From positions 21,576 through 85,575 of the forward strand of contig JABFUD020000300.1 in assembly GCA_014529385.2 (NCBI GenBank): a DNA stretch of 64,000 nucleotides, written 5' to 3'. The notes under the pieces were generated by a model. The model did no database searches, was not told where the DNA came from, and saw nothing but the letters and a program-made list of their open reading frames with translations. Below, one piece after another: positions 1 through 8,876 of the stretch (its first letter is position 1; each line of letters starts with the position of its first letter). Made by a program: the position numbers and the translations under genes. This stretch comes from Adiantum capillus-veneris. Lineage: Eukaryota > Streptophyta > Polypodiopsida > Polypodiales > Pteridaceae.

Positions 1-250
1 TTTTTGGCCAAAATAAGTAAAACCCATGCCATCTGATTCAGTATGCTCAAGGAAGCCAAGCCATGAAGTTTCAAGCCATTTGAATCCCAAAAATCCACTT
101 CCAAAAGCCAAAATCTCTGAATCTGTACAGGATTTTCAAAATTTAGCCCAAGTATCAAACCATTGATCCAAATCCCAAATTTTTTGGACCAAGTCATAAT
201 CAAGATGAACCCTACCAAATGGTATCAACAGATTTCCAAAATATTGCCCA

Positions 251-270
251 ACATGGATCGCGATCCATGT
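251..270. repeat. Perfect 20-bp palindrome, copy 1
   Basis: The sequence ACATGGATCGCGATCCATGT equals its own reverse complement. A second identical copy lies at 364-383, and both are preceded by CCA. The function is unknown. It could be a protein-binding dyad in a retroelement untranslated region. Confidence 0.85.
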
Positions 271-363
271 ACCTCCAGTTCTAAATCCAGAGAAAATTGC
301 TCAGTAGCATCCCTTAATGCCTAGGGACAACTTCCCAAAGTTAGAATTTTCAAATGCTTCCCA

Positions 364-383
364 ACATGGATCGCGATCCATGT
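364..383. repeat. Perfect 20-bp palindrome, copy 2
   Basis: Identical to the palindrome at 251-270, 113 bp further on. The sequence around the two copies is otherwise not obviously duplicated, apart from the shared CCA just upstream. Confidence 0.85.
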
Positions 384-562
384 TTCTTTTTGCCAAAGTC
401 TATCTGTTTCATTACAGTTTTGTGCCTATAGTAATCCTAGGTGCACTGGTGAAATTTGGTCAAATTTGGAGTAGTTTTGACAGAGTTAAGCTCACTTTTT
501 TATTTTATGGTCAAGTTTACACTTTCCGACAATTTTGATCAATGGCTAAAACCTGATTTCAC

Positions 563-1323
563 TTGAAAATTGGCAACAGGATTCCTCGAAGGAAAGCACA
601 GAGGGACTTGACTGTGGCACCCTATGAGATAACCTATATCTCATCAAATGAGAAAGCTCACCTCACCGAACAAGTACTTGAAGCAATTTTGGCAAACATT
701 TTCATCGGAAGGTTCCAAGCTACAGATAAAGAAATTGTAAAGACCACCATCTTAAACCCGGGAAATGTGGACTTTGCACCAGAAACCAGAAGTGCAAGCA
801 GGGGTCAGGTGCCTATAGCTCGACAATTTCTTAAGATTGCCTCCTTGGGGAATAGATTTCAGAGGAGCTCACGAGCTCATAAGTACAATTTAGTACAATG
901 GGGAAGCAACTCTGACAGACAAGGATGGGACAATTGTTAAGGTAAAAATTACAGCTGAAATCATCAATGAAGCCCTCCATCTGTCATAGGGAACGCACAA
1001 TCTCTTGCAACGAAGGAAATCCACAATGACAAAGCCTTTTTGAAGCAACGCGGCCACAAGCTGACATATCAAGACTTGATATACTCAGAAATGGAACTAC
1101 CATTGCGTCTTATATCACAGCATTTCAAGGTGTAGAAGCCACCTAGATATATTGAACCCTTGTTGCATATGGCAGTGGTGATGGCGATGGGTTTGGCTGA
1201 AGGCAGGGTGGTCAGTTGCGAATTTGGCAACTACTTCTTGACACAATTGTGGAAGCAAACCTAAAGGACGGTCAAAGAAATACAGCTTACATGAACGGAG
1301 GACCCATGCTCACATGACTGGCC
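563..1323 (+). pseudogene. N-terminal part of decayed extra retroelement ORF
   Basis: The frame is open from 563 to 940 and then continues in other frames with several stops. Around 905-1260 a coherent protein is readable across frames: a segment with TDKDGTIVKVKI, then INEALHL, and later a hydrophobic helix with HMAVVMAMGLAEG. The INEALHL turn vaguely recalls the plant transposon protein/ATHILA ORF1 class of accessory proteins, but this is a by-eye impression. Stops near 987 (TAG) and in the following 300 bp show that it is not functional. It is followed directly by the coiled-coil section, so I treat 563-4193 as one broken gene. No function is assigned. Confidence 0.4.
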
Positions 1324-1332
1324 TATCAAGCA

Positions 1333-2875
1333 TTGGGCATGATCGACAATCTACCACTTGCCCAAGCGCAGATAGACCTAATCCACAGGTCCAAAAGAGT
1401 TGTGAGACCAGTGGCAGGACTTTCTATAAGGCCGAATTCTGGAGTCAAACAAACTAGGAAAAGTGCACCTCTAAGGGATTCTGACAGTGAGAAAATAGAG
1501 TTGGATGCTCGGAGTAGCCAGGAAGAGGGATCCCACCCACGAGATACTCCTTCTAAGTACGAGTCTTTGGAGGAAGAGAAGGAAAGCCCCTACACCCTGG
1601 GATATACTCGGTTCAAGAAAAAGGCTACACATTTGGCAGAAGCTATCCCCATCACTCATGCCAGGAGGAAAATGGAAGAGGCTCAGGAAGTGAGGGAAAA
1701 GATCCACCAACAAAAGAAAGAACAGCAGCAAACCCAAGAAACAGAAGCGGATGACGAGAAAGAAGATGATGAAGTCGAGAATGCTCCGCTGATAGTGGCA
1801 GGCAAATAGAGGCCTTGTAAAGGATCAAGCAACAAAAGAGGAAGGATGCTGAAGAGAGATGGGAAATTGCAAGTGCCATACGACAACGAATTCACAATGA
1901 GCTCAAGCAAAAGATGGAGCAGAGGCAACAAGAAGAATCAAAGAAGCAACACGTTGATGATATAGAATCATCTGATGAATCTAAAAAGAGTAAAAAGTAG
2001 AAAAGTCTCTTGCAAGGAGAAAGACAACACGAGACACAGGAACAACAAGATCAAGACCTCGGTTCTCCCAAGGATCCTGAGACAATTTCAGAGAGGTCAG
2101 AACAAGAGAAAGGAGAAAGTGTAGGACAATTGGAGCAAAGGGTCGACGAAAAGCAGATGGAGCAATGGATGGATCAACAAACAGAATCACATACAAAGCT
2201 TGCCAAAACCTCTAATGCAATAGAATGTCTAACAAAAAAAGAAAAGCAAGATGATGTGGCTGAGCAATCAAATAAGAGCCAAAAAGACCAGCATGGGCCA
2301 AGAACGCAACGTACACAAGCGGCCATAAAAGAAGGAGCGGAGATAGTTAGCTCATTTGGCATTGACGGTCACCTAAGCAGATCAAACTGCAATTCCAATG
2401 TCAAAGAGCTCTTTACAACCTCAAGGAGCTGGAATTAGAAGATAACAAAAAGGAGGTATCTAGAGAAACAACAACAAAATCCTCGCAGTTGAAGCAACAA
2501 ATAGAGGCACTACAGAACGCACAAGTCCAGGTGCAATCGGAATTGCAGAGAGAACGAGAAAATGCAACTTACTATTATAAAGAAGTGCAACAATTCAATG
2601 AGGCAAACTCCGCATTACAGATCGAACAGCAACGCCTTGAGGAGGATATAACCAAAGAAAAGGAACAGAATGAGAAGCTACAAAGCTCATATGTAGTGGT
2701 TAGCAGGTCTCTCACTCAGCTCCTGGCCATACAAGAGACACCCTCCTCTTCGACTATGACTGCAGGCTCTACTTCCTTGAGCCAGGAAATCAAAGAGTTA
2801 AAGGAGGCCCTAAAGCAAGAAAAATATGACAGACAGATCATGACAGCAGGTCATAGGGCCCTACAACAGGCCTAG
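1333..2875 (+). pseudogene. Glu/Gln/Lys-rich coiled-coil segment of extra ORF
   Basis: Three open stretches (1333-1809, 2010-2438, 2489-2875) lie in three different frames. All encode strongly charged, Glu/Gln/Lys-rich protein with heptad-like spacing typical of coiled coils. The best part is 2489-2875, which opens with KQQIEALQNAQVQVQSELQR and stays helical for about 100 residues. A TAG at 1807-1809 and frame changes near 1850-2000 and 2440-2490 break it. There is no zinc knuckle, protease or polymerase motif. The position between an unseen upstream region and the polypurine/LTR junction at 4240-4252 suggests an accessory protein of an LTR retroelement rather than a host gene. Comparable helical sequence follows pol in element D (34767-35090). 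Confidence 0.45.
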
Positions 2876-3064
2876 GATGAGGAAATTGAAGACTTAAGAA
2901 AGCAACTGGCCTAGGCAAGAAAGGAAGTAGAGGCTCTGAAAGAAAATCAAACAAAGCATCAGCAGGACCGAGGAGAATTTGAGCAGGGTGAAGGATTCGA
3001 ACAATCTGCGTTCGAAACTCAACAAACAGAAATGCCCACTACGAGCACTAGAAAAGGCACGCAA

Positions 3065-3306
3065 GAATCTACAGATCCAGCCATGACATCCACCTCGGAG
3101 TTGGTAAAAGATGAAATTCAGCACTGGATCTCAGAAGTCAAATACCCCTAACACAAGGCATATATGCAATATGAAATTCAGCACTGAATCTACAGATCCA
3201 GCCATGACATCCACCTCAGAGTTGGTAAAAGATGAAATTCAGCACTGGATCTCAGAAGTCAAATACCCCTCACACAAGGCATATATGCAATATGAACTAA
3301 AAGTGC
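3065..3306 (+). repeat. 121-bp tandem duplication inside the extra ORF
   Basis: Copy 1 (3065-3185) and copy 2 (3186-3306) both start GAATCTACAGATCC and are nearly identical. The unit is 121 bp, not a multiple of three, so the duplication itself shifts the reading frame. The encoded peptide contains DEIQHWISEVKYP. Confidence 0.85.
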
Positions 3307-3485
3307 TAGAATCGGTTGCCCTCCTCATGATCACCCAGATCAGGTTGCAAAAGATCATGGGCACGAAATGATCGCACTATCGTTGATGCGGCAAGAAGTT
3401 CAATTATGGTAGCAAAAGATGCTCCCAAAAATTGAACCAAATAGTAGAGGGGACTATAGAGAGGTTCCAATTATAGCCCTTCATA

Positions 3486-4193
3486 TTGAAACCATCCTTG
3501 ACAATCAACCTCTCTGGAGAAAAAAATGGTTCCATCAACGACCAGCTGACGAAACCTATTACAGGAACGCCCCCCAACATCTCTGAGGATCGACCCCACT
3601 TACTGTCCCATCAACAGACGAAGATTCTAAGACAGTTTTACAGTTGGAAAAGCAAAATACCTGCAGTGTTGAACTACCCGATAATTACCAAGCCGCTCAA
3701 TAACAACACCCCATCAGAGCATTACATGGTGCAAACTTTGAAAGGAGTAATCAACATGATGAAAGAGATCCCAGACCTTGCTTGTTAGATGCTGGTAAAG
3801 ATTGCCAAAATGCTTATCACGTACATTACAGCTTTCAGAGACATTGAAGCAGTAGAGCATCCATGGCAGGTGTTTGTCGAGGGAACGCGGGGTATTTGCT
3901 GGAATATGGAGACCAAAATCCCCAGCAGAAATGTTATCATGGGATTATATGCAAGAGTCATGTTTCTGACATCTCATTACATGCAGACCTTCGAAGAAGC
4001 TTTCATGACAGGTTTCTTCAAAGTGGACTCTTCCATATTCAATCCAATGACGAAAGATCTACCAGACCGCTATATTGACCACCAAAGTACAATCAGCAAT
4101 AATCCCTTCAGAGAGCTGGCAACCAAAGTCGAGATTGAAGCCAAAGCTCAGAAGCTTAGAAATCTCACTGCAACGCTCCAAATAAGGCACTAA
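3486..4193 (+). pseudogene. C-terminal part of extra retroelement ORF
   Basis: Two consecutive in-frame stretches (3486-3788 and 3789-4193) are separated by one TAG at 3786-3788. Together they give about 235 residues with no recognised domain. The last part contains MGLYARVMFLTSHYMQTFEE, and the tail contains FRELATKVEIEAKAQKLRNL. That tail resembles, by eye, the tail of the last ORF of element D (RDMAVQIQKKKQPMRNL, 44595-44828): R-(D/E)-(L/M)-A, a basic helix, then (L/M)RNL. Both ORFs stop 40-60 bp before a polypurine tract followed by TG. The likeness is short and needs an alignment. Possibly an env-position accessory protein of an Athila-like element; the function is unknown. Confidence 0.45.
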
Positions 4194-4238
4194 TGTGAAC
4201 TCCCTCAGATGAAACTTACACGAGGGCGTGCAATGAAT

Positions 4239-4251
4239 AGGAAGGGAGGAA
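4239..4251 (+). other. Polypurine tract with putative 3' LTR start at 4252
   Basis: The purine run AGGAAGGGAGGAA is followed directly by TGT at 4252, the usual layout of a PPT next to a 3' LTR. Element D has almost the same junction (AGGAGAGGAGGAA then TGT at 44871). The downstream LTR cannot be followed far, because sequence resembling a DNA transposon begins within about 100 bp. Confidence 0.5.
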
Positions 4252-4252
4252 T

Positions 4253-4304
4253 GTTTGGTGGATACGGGTGGATACGGGTGCATACAAGCGTATGCACACC
4301 AAAC
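4253..4304. repeat. Nested imperfect inverted repeat (potential hairpin)
   Basis: Outer arms GTTTGGTG (4253-4260) and CACCAAAC (4297-4304) pair. Inner arms TGCATAC (4279-4285) and GTATGCA (4290-4296) pair around a 4-nt loop. A 10-bp direct repeat GATACGGGTG (4261-4280) fills the left side. It sits at the very start of the putative LTR. Confidence 0.6.
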
Positions 4305-4369
4305 CCGGTGAACACTCTTTTTTTTTGGAAAAACCCTGTAATTCAGCCTAAGACGAGGAATATGCAAGG

Positions 4370-5540
4370 ATGAATTCACGCTTTCCAAGTGGAAAGGGGA
4401 AACTACTTAACATGGATATGAATATATCCCGAGTGGTCAGTAACTTTTGTATTCTCAATGCAAAGATTATGACGAAGTGGGTGGACTTGTGGACAGTGGC
4501 AAAGTCAAGGTGTTTGCAAGAGAGGGAAGCATGGAAACAAGCACATGGAGGAAGGAGGGCACCCCCAATCACACCTTGCATGTTTCCCAGATCTCATTAG
4601 TGCAGAGTGGATTTATGAGAGAATGCTTGAGGCAAAAGTGCGCAGAGAAGACATCACCTACAAAGAATGGGAGTATGCACGAGGCTGCGTACCAAAGGTA
4701 TAATACTCATATACCTAAACCATATTGTAACGCTATTTCTTGAGATTATCTTTAATATGTATTTGATAAATTAATATAGTTTTCTAATTTTTAGTGCCTT
4801 TCCTTTAACTCTATGTGGTCAAAGGGTCGTCACTTTCGTACGCTCCACATTGACGAGCATAGAATCATGGGCAACTTTGACACAGACAGTGATGAAGCCA
4901 GGTACTGTGGAACTATTGAAAGGATACTAAAGGTTAATTTTAGAACCTTTCATACCTTCATCTTTGACTGCAAGTGGTTTGCAAATGTGTCTAGACGACA
5001 TGAGAATGGCCTCTACATGGTGGACTCTAGTGTGTATGACACAGGGAGGTATGACAATTTAGTTTTACCGTGCAATTGTGAGCAAGTGAGTGACATGTAC
5101 CTTTTTTATTCTTATTTTCTTGTAGCGTTAGTTATACCAATGTTACTCACTTTGAGATTCTATTTTATAGGTCATCTATATCCTAGTAATCCACCAACCA
5201 AAACTATGGTTCGTAATCCCCATAACACCTTGAGGGAGAACCATTTTTTCCACTAATGAAGTGGACACTATCTTTGACCCTCTTCCACCTCCGACTTTGG
5301 ATGAGGTGGAAACAGAGGAGAGGGAGGTCGATGAATCAAGTCCGGCGGCAGAGCAAGTATTAGCAAGGATGATTGTCATGATCATGAAGATGATGAGATG
5401 GAGAACGACGAACTATAAGATGATAAAGGAAATGCATCCACAAATGAAAATTTCGTTACTCTCTTTATTGATTTAGGAGCCATGGGCTTAGAATTTGACG
5501 ATGCCTCATGTAGAGATCTTTTGGAAGATGATTCATAAAC
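4370..5540 (+). pseudogene. Possible CACTA-type transposon fragment with DUF4216-like domain
   Basis: The frame 4813-5256 has the pattern I associate with DUF4216, the domain next to CACTA (En/Spm) transposases in plants. It contains YCGTIERILKV (residues 31-41), then an aromatic-rich FIFDCKWF (49-56), then a VDSS turn (70-73), and then LPCNCEQV (85-92) ahead of MY. The real domain usually reads Y-G-x-I-x-x-I, LFKCDWF, then ASQAEQVFY. Frames at 4447-4743 and 5261-5476 (acidic) may be flanking parts. No CACTA terminal repeats were found, so this is a relic. It could instead be an unrelated decayed gene; the domain call rests on short motifs. Confidence 0.45.
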
Positions 5541-5707
5541 ATTCTGCAGTTATGAAGTTTTTTGGTCTCATGTAATCCATTCATCTCTCTCTCCCTCCTC
5601 TTCCTCTCTTTAGATTTGGGAATATGTTCAATTACGTTAATCAATTGACAGTGATTATTTTAGGTGGAACCAAGTGTAATCTTATATCCCCCCCTCCTCC
5701 TCACCCC

Positions 5708-5712
<5 letters not shown>

Positions 5713-5769
<57 letters not shown>
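5713..5769. repeat. (CT)n microsatellite
   Basis: Almost uninterrupted CT dinucleotides for about 57 bp, followed by an impure CT-rich tail. A translated serine/leucine frame across it is an artefact. Confidence 0.95.
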
Positions 5770-5777
<8 letters not shown>

Positions 5778-5879
5778 TTCTCTTCTTTTCTAAATTTGAA
5801 AATTTTGTACAATATTCTTTAATTTTTATTAAGAGCAGGAAAACACCACTATTTGAAGGGGGGAGGGGGGGTTAAGCCA

Positions 5880-6800
5880 GAATTTAGAAGTTTAGGCGCT
5901 AAATTTGGTTGTCAAATATAACAGCGGTAGTTTACGCGGTGAGGCGGTCCGGGGCGGGCAACAAGAGAGGCGACCTCTAAACACCCCTCAAGGCTCCCGT
6001 GCTGCTCAATTGGGGCTGGGGCAACCACAAGCACAACACAACAACAAACCCACAGCCAAACCCAAACAAGATAGGGGCACCACCTAGTTATGGTATGTGA
6101 ACTAGGATGCAAGAGAGATTTTGGCACAACCAAGAAGATGCACCACACAACACACACAAACAACCTCACACCAAGACACACACAAACTGGACCAGAGAGA
6201 GCTAGAGCAAAGGGAAGAGAGAAAGAAAAGGATCTTGCGTAATACCTTATTTGTGACTTGCAAATGGAGATGGTTCGTTATGATGCTATTGTAGAACTTG
6301 TATAAAACTCACTCAATGCTTAGTGATTGCTAAACATTGCCAAAACACACACACACTGTCTTAGGGTGTGGGAGACCTCTCACCACAATACCCTCTTACA
6401 ATGGACACAAAACTGGCAATGAAAAACACACTAAAACACTTTCTAAAATCAAGATCAACTGATAAAAACTCAAAATACACAAGTCACCTTGAATTCACCA
6501 AACCGTATTGCACAAATGGAAGGACGAAGATTTGAACGTCGAATCACGCCTTTGAATGCACCAAACCTCAATTTATTGATGATAAAGGAGCATATACAAT
6601 AGTGGTTTTGAGATTTGTGAAACTCACGCTCTCTCACTTGCAATGTGTAGCTTGAAAGCTTCTCTCACACCAAGAGTGAAGCTCACAAGTGGTTGCTACA
6701 CCTAAGTCTCTCCTCGCGCATAGAGTGTTGGGGTGCTATGTGAGATGTTGGAGGTTGTTTTACAAGAAGGAGAGGGGCCTATTTATAGTTTGGAGACCCC
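5880..6800 (-). promoter_or_regulatory. LTR-like promoter and polyadenylation region, minus strand
   Basis: Read on the minus strand, a TATA box TATAAATA (6787-6780) is followed about 200 bp downstream by AATAAA (6577-6572). That is the order of TATA and poly(A) signal expected across U3-R of an LTR. No second copy of this sequence is seen in the window, so a solo or truncated LTR is possible. There is no coding capacity. Confidence 0.3.
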
Positions 6801-8876
6801 TCATTAAGATTATTGGAAATCTTAATTTACAAACTAACAAATCAGGATTATGATTTTTTTGAATATCAAAACATTGCGGGCCTTCTTTGTCTGCTTGAGT
6901 CATGGGTGTGGGCTCAAAAGAAAGCATTATTGATGGTAGATAAGGTGAAAGTAAGTTTTAAAGAAGGGGAGAGAGAGAGAGAGTTACTATACATGTCTTG
7001 AGGTGAGGTGTCTTTTATGGTTAGATCAATGCTATTTTGTGTTAGTATGTTAGTCGTTAGTAATCACTAGAAAGTTAATGTTACATTTACAATGGGTAGA
7101 GTGAGTTGATTTGATGAAGGAAGAGGGGTGAATTAAAAGAGAATCATTGAGATGGTGAAGCTTTGAAGAAGCTTGAACTCACCCTTGTGTAGATTGTGGA
7201 AAAAATGACCGCTTGTCTTCTTCTTCTTCTTCGCTTCTTTACGCCGCCGCCACGGTTGACCACCACGATGAAAAGAGGATTTGTTGATGAAAAATCCCCA
7301 ATTTGCAGAAGTTATCATGGTTAAGATGCTGAATTTTAGATATTTTAGGAGAGGTAAATGAAATTGTAACATAGAAGCAATAGAGAGAGACATGGAGAGG
7401 GTGTATGTATGTAGAGGTTCATAAAAGAACTATAGGGATGAGAGAGAAGGGTAATGGTGGAGAGGGTGGGAGAAGCCATGGAAGGTGCAGGTTTGAGTGA
7501 GGGATTGAGAGAAATGTGTGTGTGTGTGTGTGTGTAGAAGTGTGGAAAGAGGTGAGAGAAGACTATGGGCTACTTGTGAGAAAAGTGGGCAGACTGGGGT
7601 CCACTCAAAAAATCATAGCTCACCGTTGGTAGCTCCGAAAATCATGAAAAAATTTGAGGTGATTATTCAAAGCGTGGGCTACATTTTCTCTTTTGACCAC
7701 CGCTCCAAATTCGGAGTGGAGATAGGTGCCGAAATTCTCACCAAAAAGCCTGTTTTTTATGCCTGCAAAAGTCTTTTAGTGGCCCCCTCCTTTGTTGAAT
7801 TTGTACAATGCATCCAAGAGTGAGCCCCTCCTTTGTCATATTATAATACAAAGCATTCAAGTTTCCCTTGACCCATGCATGGAGGAGGATTATTGGTGAA
7901 ATAAGAAATATATACATGGTGGGACTAGTGTATGGACTATTCATGGACTTTAGCTCAATGAGCACATGGTGTTAGAATAATGAGTAAAAATAATAATAAA
8001 AATATGGAGGAGTTATGGATATGGAAAGATATTGGAATCATATGATATGGTCCCTCCTTGAATTATTTTGGGTGAAAGAGAAAAAGGTATGCAAGTAAAT
8101 AATATAATAAAAGTAACCAATGAGTAGAAATCAATTTTTTGTTTTCACGAGGGTGAGGGTGAAAATGTGGGAGTGATTTGTATAAAGAAAAAATATGAGG
8201 TTAGAGTATGTACATATTGGCAAAAAATATAATTATGGTGTAAGAGGATGAAAGAAGGTGTACATAGGTTTAATAAAACACACACCTAAGTAGAAATATT
8301 TAAATAAAATACCAAAATAATTATAAAAAATCCCTATATTTAGGCCATATATACAATGAAATATTTACACACAAAGAGGCCATAATATACTTTTATTTTT
8401 TTATTTTTTTAATTTTTTTTGGCTCACCTAGCCCAGTGACTAGCTAGCTGAGGGTTTTTAAGAAGATATGGGAAAAGCCCCCTAACTCACACACGCCTAT
8501 GTACAGTGAAATGTCAGGGATAGCCATAGCGTTTGGGTTTATTTGGTAGGGTGGAGTAACTTAGTATGGCAATTATGGAGAGCCGAAAAACGGCTATCAG
8601 CGGTAATAACAGCGATAATAAATGTGGTAATAATAGCGGAAAAAGTCACGATAATATTTTAAACACAAAAAACCCTGGCCCTCCTCTCTCTTGTTTCTCT
8701 ACTTGAATTTGCACCTTCTGTCTACAAAACACGGTAAAACAGTGCGGTAAACACTTGGTTCTTTTCATAGTGATGGCTTGACACATGAGGTGAAAGGAGT
8801 TGTTCACAAAAGAGATGAAAAGAAACCTCGCATCCCAATAGGTTTAAAACAATGGTCCCATTGTCCATCTTTACCA
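6801..8876. other. No recognisable gene, AT-rich
   Basis: Short AT-rich frames only, a (GT)n run near 7515-7535, and poly-T at 8390-8420. I see no transposon motif or RNA gene. It may be decayed LTR or leader sequence between the minus-strand gag to the right and the LTR-like region to the left. Confidence 0.4.

Larger units (their letters stand above)
1..562. other. Non-coding flank with two copies of a 20-bp palindrome
   Basis: No credible coding frame. The short plus-strand frame at 317-538 has no recognisable domain and spans one of the palindromes. The AT-rich text resembles retroelement untranslated sequence lying upstream of the decayed ORF that starts near 563. Confidence 0.5.

Noticed and set aside
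1471-1931. Minus-strand frames opposite the coiled-coil ORF
   Set aside because: Leu/Ser/Phe-rich shadows of a Glu/Lys-rich plus-strand sequence, with no motif.
5624-5875. Open plus-strand frame across a CT array
   Set aside because: The frame is open only because (CT)n encodes Ser/Leu without stops. The same applies to frames over the arrays at 26813, 52008, 52314, 52636, 54843 and 56077.
7518-7823. Possible small secreted or Cys-rich protein
   Set aside because: The start is a (GT)n run (Cys-Val repeats); the rest has no recognised motif.
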